Below, piece by piece: positions 45,445 to 57,046 of a stretch of DNA of 64,000 bases. The position numbers and the translations under genes were made by a program. This stretch comes from Microcella sp. (GTDB taxonomy: Bacteria > Actinomycetota > Actinomycetes > Actinomycetales > Microbacteriaceae): the NCBI RefSeq assembly GCF_019739195.1, contig NZ_JAHHDS010000003.1:186001-250000 (forward strand). Reading direction: 5' to 3'. The notes under the pieces were generated by a model. The model worked only from the letters and a program-made list of their open reading frames with translations. It was not told the origin of the DNA and ran no database searches. Each line of letters starts with the position of its first letter. Position 1 is the first letter of the stretch.

Positions 45445-47609
45445 CCGTGGCGACCAGCGCGATCGCACAATACTCCCCCGACCAGTTCGACGAGCTTCGC
45501 GCTCTGAGCGATGACGAGGTCGTCACGCACAGCTACGTGCGCGACGTGCCGTTGCCGAGCGGCGGGATGCTCGCCCTCGTCACTCTCGACAACGGCCGTG
45601 ATCACACGAGGCCGAGCACTCTGGGCCCCGCGGGTCTCATGGAGTTGGCCGAGCTGCTCGATACACAGAAAGCGCGGGCGGCGGCCGGAGAGATCCGCGC
45701 CCTCGCGATCACCGGCAAGCCGTTCATCCTCGCCGCAGGCGCCGACCTCTCGAAGGTCGGCGACATCCCCAGCTACGAGGCGGGCCTGCAGATGGCGCAG
45801 ATGGGCCACTACGCGCTCGGCAAGCTCGGAGAGCTCGGCGTACCGTCATTCTGCTTCATCAACGGCCTCGCCCTCGGAGGCGGCGTCGAGGTGGCGCTCA
45901 ACTGCGATTACCGCACACTCGACTCAAGTGCTGCGGCGCTCGCGCTGCCCGAAGTCTTTCTCGGCATCATTCCCGGCTGGGGCGGCGCGTGGCTGCTGCC
46001 CAACCTCATCGGCATCGAGAACGCGCTCAAGGTCGTCGTCGAGAACCCGTTGAAGAACAACCGCATGCTCAAGCCCGCCGAAGCGTTCGAGCTCGGCATG
46101 GCTGACGTGCTGCTATCGCCGGCGAACTTCCTCGAAGACTCGATCCGCTGGGCCGATGATGTGCTCGCCGGCAGCGTGAAGGTCAAGCGCCCGAACGAAC
46201 CCGGCAAGATCGAGCGCGCGGTCAAGTGGGATGTCGCCATCGGCATCGCCCGCAAGACCCTCGAGAAGCGCCTCGGAAAGGTCGCGAAGTCGCCCTACGC
46301 CGCACTCGAGCTGCTCGCTGCCGCGAAGAGCTCGACCAAGGCAGAGGGCTTTGCGGCCGAAGACAAGGCTCTGGCCGACCTCGTCGCGGGCGACCAGTTC
46401 CGAGCATCCATCTACGCCTTCAATCTCGTGCAGAAGCGTGCCAAGCGCCCCGCAGGCGCACCCGACAAGGCGCTCGCAAAAAAGGTGACGAAGGTGGGCG
46501 TGCTCGGTGCCGGGCTCATGGCCAGTCAGTTCGCCCTGCTCTTCCTGCGTCGCCTGCAGGTGCCGGTGATCATCACCGACCTCGACCAGGCGCGAGTCGA
46601 CAAGGGCCTCGACTACATTCGCGGCGAGATCGCCGAGCTCGAGAAGAAGGGCCGCATCGACTCCGATGAGGCGAACCGTCTCAACGCACTGCTGACGGGC
46701 ACGACCGACAAGGCCGACTTCGCCGACTGCGACTGGGTCATCGAGGCAGTGTTCGAAGAGCTCTCGATCAAGCAAGACGTCTTCGCCGAGATTGAGCAGC
46801 ACATCTCCCCCGAGGCCGTGCTCGCGACCAACACCTCGTCGCTCTCGGTCGAGCAGATCGGCGCGAAGCTGAAGCACCCTGAGCGCGTGGTCGGCTTTCA
46901 CTTCTTCAACCCGGTCGCGGTCATGCCGCTCGTCGAGGTCGTCAACACCCCGGCCACCGACGAGGCGACGCTCGCGACCGCGATGGCAACGGCGCAGGCG
47001 CTGCGCAAGAACGCGGTCATCACCGCCGACACACCCGGCTTCGTCGTCAACCGCATTCTCGCCAAGGTGCTCGGCGAGGCCATGCACGCGGTCGAGATTG
47101 GCACGCCGTTCGAGACCGTCGTCGAAGCGCAGCGCCACTTTGGGCTGCCGATGGATCCGTTCGTGCTGCTTGATCTCGTCGGTCTCAAGGTCGGCGCGCA
47201 CGTGCTCGATACGCACCACGCTGCGTTCCCTGACCGGTTCTTCGAGTCAAAGGCCCTGCACGAGCTCGCCGAGGCGAACGTGCTGCTCGAAAAAGACAGC
47301 AAGGGTCAGTCGAAGGGAATCGACAAGAAAGCCATCGCGATCGTCGAGAAGCACCGCCCGACAGACGCGACGCCGTACACGGTTGAGCAGCTGACTGCGC
47401 GACTCGAAGACGGGCTCGCCGACGAGATTCACCGCATGCTCGACGGAGGTGTCGTCGAGGCCGCGGAAGACATCGACCTGTGCATGATCCTCGGCGCGGG
47501 CTGGCCGTTCCAGATGGGCGGCGTCACGCCGTTCCTCGACCGTGTCGGGGCCTCCGAGCGCGTCTTCGGCGGAACGTTCCACGACCCCCGCATCCGCGGC
47601 ATCCGCTGA
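45441..47609 (+). CDS. fadB: Multifunctional enoyl-CoA hydratase / 3-hydroxyacyl-CoA dehydrogenase
   Basis: 722 residues. The N-terminal crotonase domain has its two glutamates in FINGLALGGGVEVALNCDYR and LPEVFLGIIPGWGG. The NAD-binding 3-hydroxyacyl-CoA dehydrogenase domain starts at VGVLGAGLMASQFALLFLRR near residue 352, with the catalytic histidine in RVVGFHFFNPVAVMPLVEVV and the C-terminal dehydrogenase repeats. With FadA it forms the trifunctional beta-oxidation complex. ATG at 45441 is coupled to the thiolase stop. No fatty-acid regulator gene is adjacent. Confidence 0.97.
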   Translation: MTVATSAIAQYSPDQFDELRALSDDEVVTHSYVRDVPLPSGGMLALVTLDNGRDHTRPSTLGPAGLMELAELLDTQKARAAAGEIRALAITGKPFILAAGADLSKVGDIPSYEAGLQMAQMGHYALGKLGELGVPSFCFINGLALGGGVEVALNCDYRTLDSSAAALALPEVFLGIIPGWGGAWLLPNLIGIENALKVVVENPLKNNRMLKPAEAFELGMADVLLSPANFLEDSIRWADDVLAGSVKVKRPNEPGKIERAVKWDVAIGIARKTLEKRLGKVAKSPYAALELLAAAKSSTKAEGFAAEDKALADLVAGDQFRASIYAFNLVQKRAKRPAGAPDKALAKKVTKVGVLGAGLMASQFALLFLRRLQVPVIITDLDQARVDKGLDYIRGEIAELEKKGRIDSDEANRLNALLTGTTDKADFADCDWVIEAVFEELSIKQDVFAEIEQHISPEAVLATNTSSLSVEQIGAKLKHPERVVGFHFFNPVAVMPLVEVVNTPATDEATLATAMATAQALRKNAVITADTPGFVVNRILAKVLGEAMHAVEIGTPFETVVEAQRHFGLPMDPFVLLDLVGLKVGAHVLDTHHAAFPDRFFESKALHELAEANVLLEKDSKGQSKGIDKKAIAIVEKHRPTDATPYTVEQLTARLEDGLADEIHRMLDGGVVEAAEDIDLCMILGAGWPFQMGGVTPFLDRVGASERVFGGTFHDPRIRGIR

Positions 47610-47614
47610 GGTTC

Positions 47615-47646
47615 AGTGGCGGCCTCCCCGGTCGGAGGCCGCCGCT
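47615..47646 (+). terminator. Stem-loop terminator after fadB
   Basis: A 10-bp perfect stem (GGCGGCCTCC at 47618-47627 with GGAGGCCGCC at 47634-47643), extended by three more pairs including one G-U, and a 6-nt loop. It begins 6 bp after the fadB stop. No uridine run. Its right edge touches the TAGCCT promoter hexamer of the next gene. Confidence 0.65.
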
Positions 47647-47651
47647 AGCCT
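47646..47651 (+). promoter_or_regulatory. -10 element of a leaderless promoter for the DHFR-like gene
   Basis: TAGCCT, then exactly 6 nt (GGCGGC), then the ATG at 47658. It abuts the fadB terminator stem. Confidence 0.6.
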
Positions 47652-47657
47652 GGCGGC

Positions 47658-48209
47658 ATGAGCGGTTCGACTGTCTACTACGTCGCCCAGAGCCTCGACG
47701 GCTTCATCGCCGACCGCGACGCCGCCCTTGAGTGGCTGCTCGCGTTCGGGTTCGAGGACTTTCAGCAGCAGTACGACACGTTTCTCGCTGGCATCGGTGC
47801 AGTGCTCATGGGCGCGGGCACGTACCGCTGGCTCGCAGCTCAGGGCGAGGCCTGGGCGTACACCGGCACCCCGTGCTGGGTGCTCTCGAGCGGAGAACTG
47901 CCTCCCATCGACGGCGCCGCCGATGCCGACATCACCGTGGTCGACGACATGCGCGCAGCAGTCGATGATGCGCGCGCGGCAGCCGGCGGGCACGACGTCT
48001 GGGTCGTCGGTGGCGGGTCCACCGCGGCATCGCTCGCCGACGCCGGGCTGCTCGACCGACTGCATCTCACCGTGATGCCGATCACTCTCGGCGCCGGTAC
48101 GCGCGTGCTGCCGCACACTCTCGCGAGCATCCGATGGCACCTCGAATCGGCGCAGCCGATTGGCTCGGCTGGTGCGGTCGAGCTGCGCTACCGCGTGCGC
48201 TCGTCCTGA
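47658..48209 (+). CDS. Dihydrofolate reductase family protein (RibD C-terminal fold)
   Basis: 183 residues. The opening VYYVAQSLDGFIADRDAALEWL, the GIGAVLMGAGTYRWL segment, DVWVVGGGSTAASLADAGLLDRLHLTVMPITLGAGTRVLP and the C-terminal strand VELRYRVRSS are typical of the stand-alone DHFR-like family (YyaP/YwjB type). The true substrate of these NADPH-dependent reductases is mostly unknown, and they are not the essential FolA. Its last 22 bp overlap the 3' end of the convergent dxs gene. Confidence 0.9.
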   Translation: MSGSTVYYVAQSLDGFIADRDAALEWLLAFGFEDFQQQYDTFLAGIGAVLMGAGTYRWLAAQGEAWAYTGTPCWVLSSGELPPIDGAADADITVVDDMRAAVDDARAAAGGHDVWVVGGGSTAASLADAGLLDRLHLTVMPITLGAGTRVLPHTLASIRWHLESAQPIGSAGAVELRYRVRSS

Positions 48210-50134
48210 TCGACGGTCGCGCCGAGCTCGTCGGGCAGCGGCCGCGCCACGGGAATGCGCGTGCCGAGCACCTGAGCGACGAGGTCGCGGGCGATCGCCT
48301 GCGACGTGAGGCCGACGCGCTCCATGATTTCGTCGCGCGTGGCGTGCTCGAGAAACTCATCCGGAAGACCCAGCTCGTCCACGGCCGTGTCGACGCCCGC
48401 CGCCCGCAGATCTTGACGAATGCGCGTACCGATGCCGCCCACGCGCACGCCGTCTTCGATGCTGACGAGAATGCGGTGATCACGCGCGAGCTCGATCACG
48501 CTCTGCGGCACGGGAACCACCCAGCGCGGGTCGACGACGGTCGCACCGATGCCCTGCGCAGCGAGACGCTCGGCGACCTCGAGCCCGATCTTGGCCATGG
48601 GGCCGACGGTGACGATGAGCACGTCTTTGTGAGGCGCCTCGCGCAGCACATCGACCCCGTCGTCGGTGCGGCGCACGGCGTCATACTCTGTGCCGACCGA
48701 CCCCTTCGAGAAGCGCACGACGGTCGGGGCGTCGTCAACGGCCACGGCCTCGCCGAGCTCTTCGCGCAGGCGCGTCGCGTCGCGCGGCGCAGCGAGACGG
48801 ATGTTCGGCACGACCTGCAGAATGGAGAGATCCCACATGCCATGATGGCTGGCACCATCGGGGCCGGTGACTCCTGCACGGTCGAGAACAAAGGTCACCC
48901 CTGCTTTGTGCAGGGCGACATCCATGAGCACCTGGTCGAAGGCTCGATTGATGAACGTCGCATAGACCGCCACCACCGGGTGCATGCCGCCGAAGGCGAG
49001 TCCGGCAGCCGACGTCACCGCATGCTGCTCGGCGATGCCGACGTCGATAATGCGGTCGGGGTGCTTCTCGGCGAGCTTGTGCAGCCCCGTAGGCCGCAGC
49101 ATCGCCGCCGTGATGCCGACGATGCGGCGATCTTTGTCAGCGAGAGCGACGATCTCGTCAGCGAAGACCGAAGTCCACGAGGGTCGGCTCGCCTGCTCGA
49201 CCGACTCCCCCGTCTCGGGGTCGATCTGCCCGACGGCGTGGAACTGGTCGGCGACGTCGGCGAGGGCGGGTTCGTAGCCTTTGCCCTTCTGCGTGATGGC
49301 GTGCACGATCACCGGAGCGCTGTACTCCTTGGCCTGTCGCAGAGCACGCTCGACGTCTTTCAGATCGTGGCCGTCGATGGGGCCGATGTACTTGATGTCA
49401 AGATTCGAGTACAGGGCCTCATTGTTCGTGAATCGCGAGAGGAAGCCGTGCAGGCCCCCGCGCACACCGCGGTAGACCGCGCGGCCAGGAGCGCCCAAGT
49501 AGCCAAAGGCCCGCTCGGTTCCGCGGCGGAACTGGTAATACGAGCGCCGGGTGCGCACCGTAGACAGGAAGCGCGCCATGCCGCCAATCGTCGGCGCGTA
49601 GGAGCGACCGTTGTCGTTCACGACGATGACGAGGTTGCGGCTGTTGTCGTCGCTGATGTTGTTGAGGGCCTCCCACGTCATGCCGCCCGTGAGTGCGCCG
49701 TCACCGACGACAGCGATGACGTGGCGGTCGTTCTGACCCGTCATCTCGAAGGCGCGAGAAATGCCATCAGCCCAGCTCAGCGAGCTCGACGCGTGCGAGC
49801 TCTCAACGATGTCGTGCTCACTCTCCGACCGCTGGGGGTAGCCCGCGAGGCCACCCTTCTGGCGCAGCAGCGAGAAGTCTTGCCGGCCCGTGAGGAGCTT
49901 GTGCACGTACGACTGGTGCCCGGTATCCCACACGATCGCGTCGCGCGGCGACTCGAAGACGCGGTGGATTCCAAGCGTGAGCTCAACGACGCCGAGGTTC
50001 GGGCCGAGGTGACCACCCGTCTTCGAGACCTCTGCCACGAGGAATCGGCGGATCTCCTCCGCAAGCTCGAGCATCTGAGACTCGGTGAGCTGGTCGAGGT
50101 CGCGGGGTGAGCGGATGGTGTCGAGCAGTGCCAT
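48188..50134 (-). CDS. dxs: 1-Deoxy-D-xylulose-5-phosphate synthase
   Basis: The first step of the non-mevalonate isoprenoid pathway, also feeding thiamine and pyridoxal synthesis. The 648 residues carry the thiamine-diphosphate motif VVGDGALTGGMTWEALNNI, the histidine region WDTGHQSYVHKLLTG, the transketolase pyrimidine-binding domain (RIIDVGIAEQHAVTSAAGLAFGGMHPVVAVYATFINRAFDQVLMDVALH) and the C-terminal domain. ATG at 50134 with a leaderless-type TAGAGT promoter. As in mycobacteria it lies close to RNase D and DUF3000. Confidence 0.97.
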   Translation of the reverse strand: MALLDTIRSPRDLDQLTESQMLELAEEIRRFLVAEVSKTGGHLGPNLGVVELTLGIHRVFESPRDAIVWDTGHQSYVHKLLTGRQDFSLLRQKGGLAGYPQRSESEHDIVESSHASSSLSWADGISRAFEMTGQNDRHVIAVVGDGALTGGMTWEALNNISDDNSRNLVIVVNDNGRSYAPTIGGMARFLSTVRTRRSYYQFRRGTERAFGYLGAPGRAVYRGVRGGLHGFLSRFTNNEALYSNLDIKYIGPIDGHDLKDVERALRQAKEYSAPVIVHAITQKGKGYEPALADVADQFHAVGQIDPETGESVEQASRPSWTSVFADEIVALADKDRRIVGITAAMLRPTGLHKLAEKHPDRIIDVGIAEQHAVTSAAGLAFGGMHPVVAVYATFINRAFDQVLMDVALHKAGVTFVLDRAGVTGPDGASHHGMWDLSILQVVPNIRLAAPRDATRLREELGEAVAVDDAPTVVRFSKGSVGTEYDAVRRTDDGVDVLREAPHKDVLIVTVGPMAKIGLEVAERLAAQGIGATVVDPRWVVPVPQSVIELARDHRILVSIEDGVRVGGIGTRIRQDLRAAGVDTAVDELGLPDEFLEHATRDEIMERVGLTSQAIARDLVAQVLGTRIPVARPLPDELGATVDQDERTR

Positions 50135-50140
50135 TGAAGT

Positions 50141-50146
50141 ACTCTA
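50141..50146 (-). promoter_or_regulatory. -10 element of a leaderless dxs promoter
   Basis: TAGAGT on the minus strand, exactly 6 nt (ACTTCA) before the dxs ATG, without a Shine-Dalgarno sequence. Confidence 0.6.
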
Positions 50147-50218
50147 CCGAGGCTTCCCGAACCTCACCCGGTCTGCGCACGCCAGTTGCTGGGCGTTCGC
50201 TGACGGTTGCCTCGAGAA

Positions 50219-53050
<2,832 letters not shown>

Positions 53051-53125
53051 TGGGGACTCCCTCTTCGCAACGTGCTCACCGGCGCCGACTCTCTGCGCTC
53101 GACGCCCACACTACCGGCCGAAAAC

Positions 53126-53143
53126 TATCTTGATGTCGAGATA
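53126..53143 (-). promoter_or_regulatory. Palindromic operator candidate upstream of acnA
   Basis: TATCTTGATGTCGAGATA, an 18-bp imperfect palindrome (7 of 9 half-site positions match), 75 bp before the acnA start. It sits in an AT-rich patch that contrasts with the surrounding GC-rich DNA and contains -10-like sequence. I cannot name the regulator. Iron, redox and TCA-cycle repressors that act on acnA elsewhere are candidates. Confidence 0.5.
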
Positions 53144-53157
53144 AATAATGCTAGCAC

Positions 53158-53913
53158 TCAGGATGCTCGCCGCGCGTAGACCGCGCGGATCATGAGCCAC
53201 GTCACCCACAGCACGGCCGCGTAGAGCGGCAGGCCCATGAGCAGCTTGGTGGCCGCGAGCGCAGCTGCCTGCTCCGTGAGGTAGAGCGGCAGCTGCACGC
53301 CGAGACGAAGAGCGAACAGACCCACCCACAACCACGTTGTGACCGTCAAGACAGTGCGCTTGGCCGGGTCAGCGCGCCATTCGTGGTCGCCCGTGAGAAG
53401 TCCGGTGATGACCCCGATCAGAGGCCGTCGCACCGCGAGACTCACGAGCAGGGCGACAAGCCACACCCCGTTGATCACGAAGCCGAGAACGAAGTTCTCT
53501 TCAGCGCGCCCGGTCCACAACGCGAGGCCGGCCGAGAGCGCGATACCGATCAGGCCGATGACCGCCGGCATGATCGGCGATCGCATGATCGCGCGCACGA
53601 GCACGAAGACGATCGCGATGCCGAGCGGAATGAGCACAGAAGGAGCGACTTCGCCGGTGATCGTAAAGACGACCAGGAACAGGAACCCGGGCAACAACGA
53701 CTCGACGAGGCCACGAACGCCGCCGACCGCCGCCCAGAGCGCGTGGGCGGTCGGGCGCTCGCCCGGAGCAACCCGCGCGAAGCCTGAGCGCTGCGCCGCG
53801 GCGGCAAAAGCAGCGCGCACGTCGACCTCGGCAGCAGCGCTGTCGCGCTCGACCTGCTCAGCTCTGTCGACCTGTTCAGTGCTGTCGACCGACTCGTCGC
53901 CGTTCGAACTCAT
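53158..53913 (-). CDS. DUF3159 membrane protein
   Basis: 251 residues. A charged N-terminal tail of about 60 residues (Asp/Glu/Ser-rich) precedes five to six membrane helices. Family marks are LWAAVGGVRGLVESLLPGFLFLVVF, the VLVRAIMRSPIMPAVIGLIGIALSAGLALWTGRAEENFVLGF segment and the C-terminal LPLYAAVLWVTWLMIRAVYARR. Function unknown. The ATG at 53913 overlaps the DUF3710 stop (ATGA). The upstream in-frame extension lies inside that gene. The order matches the Rv2693c-Rv2697c region of M. tuberculosis with the OB-fold and Trk genes missing. Confidence 0.9.
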   Translation of the reverse strand: MSSNGDESVDSTEQVDRAEQVERDSAAAEVDVRAAFAAAAQRSGFARVAPGERPTAHALWAAVGGVRGLVESLLPGFLFLVVFTITGEVAPSVLIPLGIAIVFVLVRAIMRSPIMPAVIGLIGIALSAGLALWTGRAEENFVLGFVINGVWLVALLVSLAVRRPLIGVITGLLTGDHEWRADPAKRTVLTVTTWLWVGLFALRLGVQLPLYLTEQAAALAATKLLMGLPLYAAVLWVTWLMIRAVYARRAS

Positions 53914-54524
53914 GAGCCCGTCGGAGCCTGCGTCGCACCGGCCGGCACGTGCAGCGGAATAAGGTCGCGGGGAGGCATCGGCGTCGTGCCGCGCACCACG
54001 ACGATGCTGCGGAATACTTCGTCGATGGCCGCGGCGGCATCGGGCTCGATCGCGCCGGCTCCGGCAATCACTCCGCGCAGGAACCACCGCGGCCCGTCGA
54101 CGCCCACGAATCGAGCGACTCGGGTGGCGCCTGCCTCGCCCCCGGTGACGGGAATGCGAGCCACGAGCTCGGGGCCCAGTGCGCCGTCGCGCTGCTGGAT
54201 CTCGCCGCCCTGGGTGCGGATCTGCTCCACGATCTGAGCGCGAATCTCGTGCCACAGCCCGCTGGTGCGGGGCGCGGCGAAAGGCTGAACCTGCAGGGTC
54301 GATCCCGAGAAGTCGATGCCGACCGCGACGACACGCTTCGTGCCTTCCTCGATCTCCAGCCGCAGCTGCAGGCCGTCGCGCGGCACGAGCTTCACGCCAC
54401 CCAGATCGACGTAGGGTCGCACGGCGTTCGCTTCGCTCTCGTCGAGCGGTCCGTTCTCGGCGCGATCCGAGGGCGCTGACTTCGCGTCGTCGGGCAGAAC
54501 CTCGTCGGGGGTCGGATCAGTCAC
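53910..54524 (-). CDS. DUF3710 family protein
   Basis: 204 residues, soluble, acidic N-terminus. The conserved core runs from YVDLGGVKLVPRDGLQLRLEIEEGTKRVVAVGIDFSGSTLQVQPFAAPRTSGLWHEIRAQI to GVDGPRWFLRGVIAGAGA. Found only in actinobacteria, function unknown, constantly linked to dut. It overlaps dut by 4 bp and the DUF3159 gene by 4 bp, so the three are one translational unit. Confidence 0.92.
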   Translation of the reverse strand: MTDPTPDEVLPDDAKSAPSDRAENGPLDESEANAVRPYVDLGGVKLVPRDGLQLRLEIEEGTKRVVAVGIDFSGSTLQVQPFAAPRTSGLWHEIRAQIVEQIRTQGGEIQQRDGALGPELVARIPVTGGEAGATRVARFVGVDGPRWFLRGVIAGAGAIEPDAAAAIDEVFRSIVVVRGTTPMPPRDLIPLHVPAGATQAPTGS

Positions 54525-54982
54525 GCAGTGTCTCCTTCGATCGGCACACCACGGTAGCCCGTCGAACCGAATCCTCGCTCACCGCGATGACTGCCCGGCA
54601 ATGTCTCGACCGGCACGAATCGCGCGCGCGACACTGGCCAGACGATGAGCTGCGCGATGCGATCCCCGATCTCGACCGCGAAGTCATGCTGCGAGTCCGT
54701 GTTGAGCAGGGTGACTCTGATCTCGCCGCGATAGCCGGCGTCGACAGTGCCGGGCGCGTTCACGATCGTGATGCCGTGGCGGGCGGCGAGGCCGCTGCGA
54801 GGAACGACGAAGGCTGCGAATCCGTCGGGAAGGGCGATGGCGGTGCCCGTTCCCACGGTCGCCCGCTGACCGGGGGCGAGGACGACCGACTCAGCAGCCA
54901 CGAGGTCGGCTCCTGCATCGCCGGGGTGCGCGTAGACGGGCACCGTGTCACCGGTGATCAGCACATCGACGTCTTGCGGCAC
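54521..54982 (-). CDS. dut: Deoxyuridine 5'-triphosphate nucleotidohydrolase
   Basis: Hydrolyses dUTP to dUMP and pyrophosphate, keeping uracil out of DNA. 153 residues, trimeric dUTPase family with its five motifs: PGDAGADLVA, VVPRSGLAARHGI, GTVDAGYRGEIRVTL, RIAQLIVWPV and the C-terminal RGERGFGSTGY lid that completes a neighbouring active site. GTG start at 54982 with a leaderless-type promoter. First gene of dut-DUF3710-DUF3159, divergent from the DUF3093 gene. Confidence 0.96.
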   Translation of the reverse strand: MPQDVDVLITGDTVPVYAHPGDAGADLVAAESVVLAPGQRATVGTGTAIALPDGFAAFVVPRSGLAARHGITIVNAPGTVDAGYRGEIRVTLLNTDSQHDFAVEIGDRIAQLIVWPVSRARFVPVETLPGSHRGERGFGSTGYRGVPIEGDTA

Positions 54983-54988
54983 GCGTCG

Positions 54989-54994
54989 AGGCTA
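54989..54994 (-). promoter_or_regulatory. -10 element of a leaderless dut promoter, overlapping a divergent one
   Basis: TAGCCT on the minus strand, exactly 6 nt (CGACGC) before the dut GTG. Its outer TA pair is shared with a TAGTGC hexamer on the plus strand (54993-54998), a possible -10 for the divergent DUF3093 gene. Confidence 0.6.
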
Positions 54995-55006
54995 GTGCAT
55001 GGTCGA

Positions 55007-55456
55007 ATGGACATCATGAACACCTATCGCGAGCGCCTCTGGCCCTCACCCTGGATCATCGCGATCGCTGCGCTCGCGATTCCTGCCAGTCTGCTCACCT
55101 TCGCCGCGATCGATGTGCTGGTCGGCGCACTGACCGGCGTCGTGCTGTTCGCCGGAGTGATCGCGGTCGCCGTACTCTCGGCACCGATTATCGAAGTCGC
55201 CGACGGTATGCTCCGCGCTGGTTCTGCGCGCATCCCGCTGTCGTTCGTAGGCGACGTCGATGTTGCTCGCAAGGCCGAGGCACGTCACGCGCGCGGTCCG
55301 GGGCTCGACGCGCGTGCACACCTCGTACTGCGACCCGACATCGATCCGATCGCTCGTATCAAGCTCACCGACCCTGATGACCCCGCTCCCTACTGGGTCG
55401 TATCGACGAGGCATCCTGACGAGCTCGCGGCCGCGATCGCCGCAGCGCAGGCGTGA
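55007..55456 (+). CDS. DUF3093 membrane protein
   Basis: 149 residues. Two membrane helices (about 15-36 and 40-62) precede a soluble C-terminal domain with IEVADGMLRAGSARIPLSFVGDVDV and YWVVSTRHPDELAAAI. Actinobacteria-specific, function unknown, always beside dut. ATG 55007 or ATG 55016 are both possible, and neither has a Shine-Dalgarno. A hexamer TAGTGC lies 8 nt before the first. The same divergent arrangement with dut occurs in mycobacteria (Rv2697c-Rv2698). Confidence 0.88.
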   Translation: MDIMNTYRERLWPSPWIIAIAALAIPASLLTFAAIDVLVGALTGVVLFAGVIAVAVLSAPIIEVADGMLRAGSARIPLSFVGDVDVARKAEARHARGPGLDARAHLVLRPDIDPIARIKLTDPDDPAPYWVVSTRHPDELAAAIAAAQA

Positions 55457-55490
55457 CGCGCGCCGGGTAGGAGCTCAGGCGACGAGGAAC

Positions 55491-55781
55491 TCAGGCAGCG
55501 CACTCTCGGCAGACAGAGCCGAGCTTCTCGTCGTGATCAAGCTGTGAACGGTGCTTGACCAGGAAGCAGCTGATGCACGTGAACTCGTCCGCCTGGGGCG
55601 GGAGAACGACAACGTCGAGATCGAGATCCGCGAGGTCTTGACCGGCGAGCTCGAACCCTGGATTGTCGGAGTCATCAGCGTCAACGACACCCGACATTTT
55701 GTCGGGAACGCGCTCCTGCAGAGCCTGGATCGAGTCCGTGTCCTCATCCGTCTTGCGGGGGGCGTCGTAGTCCGTAGCCAT
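55491..55781 (-). CDS. DUF4193 zinc-ribbon protein
   Basis: 96 residues. The acidic N-terminal half carries ALQERVPDKMSGVVDADDSDNPGFELAGQDL. The C-terminal zinc ribbon has FTCISCFLVKHRSQL and VCRECAA, two Cys-x2-Cys pairs. Actinobacteria-specific, highly conserved and strongly expressed in several species, with unknown biochemical role. It lies between DUF3093 and sepH, as in Streptomyces and mycobacteria. The ATG at 55781 is preceded by a GAAGTGG site. Confidence 0.92.
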   Translation of the reverse strand: MATDYDAPRKTDEDTDSIQALQERVPDKMSGVVDADDSDNPGFELAGQDLADLDLDVVVLPPQADEFTCISCFLVKHRSQLDHDEKLGSVCRECAA

Positions 55782-55985
55782 GCCAGTCCACTTCTCATCA
55801 TCACTCGTCAGCCGCGTTCGGCGGCCATAGTTTGCAGGAAGCCCGGACCAAACGCAAACGCGCACGCTTTCACGACCTGCCGAGCAACCATCGCCCCTAA
55901 CTTCCGGCACGCCCTGGCTATTCCCGGGCTCGGCTGACTGCGCGTGGGATGCTGTCGGTGCCAGCTTCGGCTCAGGAGGCCCCGC

Positions 55986-57014
55986 ATGGATGAACTCGCA
56001 GTGATCGGCGTCGAGAACGGCGCCCTCATCGTGGTCTCGACCGACGGCGATCGGTTTCGGGTTCCCATCACCGAAGCGCTGCACACCGCTCTGCGACAGA
56101 ACCGGCCAGCGGTACCTGCAGCTCACCGGGTGGGCCCGCGCGACGTGCAGGCCATGATCAGGTCGGGGCTCAGCGCGACCGAGGTCGCCGATCGCACGGG
56201 TGAGCCCCTCGAGTACATCCGACGCTTCGAGGGTCCGGTGCTGGCAGAACGCGAGTACGTCGTCACAGCGGCACGTTCGGTACCGGTGTCGACGGCCGAC
56301 GAATCGGATGATGTCGCACTGTTCGGAACCGTCATCGACAGTCGGCTCGATGAGCTCGGAGCACGCGCGATCTCATGGTCGAGCCGCAAGAAGGACGGGC
56401 ACTGGATCGTCGCCGTCGACTTCCTCGACGGTGACACCGAGCGCACTGCCACGTGGACCTACGAGCCGAAGCGCTCGGTGCTCGCGCCGACCGACCACGA
56501 AGCACAATCCCTCTCCCGGCAGGGCTCAGCCCCCGACACGGTGCTGCCGCGACTGCGCGCGGTGCCGGCCGACGAAGCGCCGACCGGACGATTCGACAGC
56601 GGCGCGTTTAACCCGACGACCTCGTCTCCTCGACCGGTCGAACCCATGGATCGACCCGTCGGTGTCAGCCCGTCATCGGAGGAACCCGCGTCGCCGGACG
56701 TGAGCCAGACGGCCGACCTGCTCGATGCCCTGAGGCGTCGGCGCGGCGAGCGGGAGTCGGCCGCGCTCGATGACTGGGAAGCATCACGAGCGGCCCACCC
56801 CTCGACCGGCAGCATCCGGATCGTCGATGTTCCGCTCGACACTGGGGACGAGTCGGTCGAGCGTCACGAATCAGACGAATTCGCCGACTCCCCCTCGGCC
56901 GAGTCAGACGATGCCACGCCCACACCCAAGTCGACGAACCGGCGCGGGCGTGCCGCGATGCCGAGTTGGGACGAGATCGTCTTCGGTGCCCGGCCCGACG
57001 ACGATCCCGCGTAG
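55986..57014 (+). CDS. sepH: Septation protein SepH
   Basis: 342 residues. The DUF3071 N-terminal domain (ELAVIGVENGALIVVSTDGDRFRVPITEAL) contains a helix-turn-helix-like segment (RDVQAMIRSGLSATEVADRTGEPLEYIRRFEGPVLAEREYV), followed by the conserved WSSRKKDGHWIVAVDF block and a long, Ser/Pro/Asp-rich disordered tail ending in a conserved basic patch (RRGRAAMPSWDEIVFG). In Streptomyces SepH binds FtsZ and promotes filament assembly. ATG at 55986 with AGGAGG spaced correctly. The open frame 42 nt upstream lies before that site. Confidence 0.93.
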   Translation: MDELAVIGVENGALIVVSTDGDRFRVPITEALHTALRQNRPAVPAAHRVGPRDVQAMIRSGLSATEVADRTGEPLEYIRRFEGPVLAEREYVVTAARSVPVSTADESDDVALFGTVIDSRLDELGARAISWSSRKKDGHWIVAVDFLDGDTERTATWTYEPKRSVLAPTDHEAQSLSRQGSAPDTVLPRLRAVPADEAPTGRFDSGAFNPTTSSPRPVEPMDRPVGVSPSSEEPASPDVSQTADLLDALRRRRGERESAALDDWEASRAAHPSTGSIRIVDVPLDTGDESVERHESDEFADSPSAESDDATPTPKSTNRRGRAAMPSWDEIVFGARPDDDPA

Positions 57015-57046
57015 TCGACTGCGCTGACCGGATGGCCGCAACCGCC

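Noticed and set aside
48134-50110. 658-codon frame opposite dxs
   Set aside because: Composition typical of antisense frames in GC-rich DNA, and no ribosome-binding site. The dxs gene explains the region.
50135-50218. Terminator for acnA in the gap before dxs
   Set aside because: The best stem is 5 bp (ACGCC/GGCGT) and there is no uridine run, so I do not call it.
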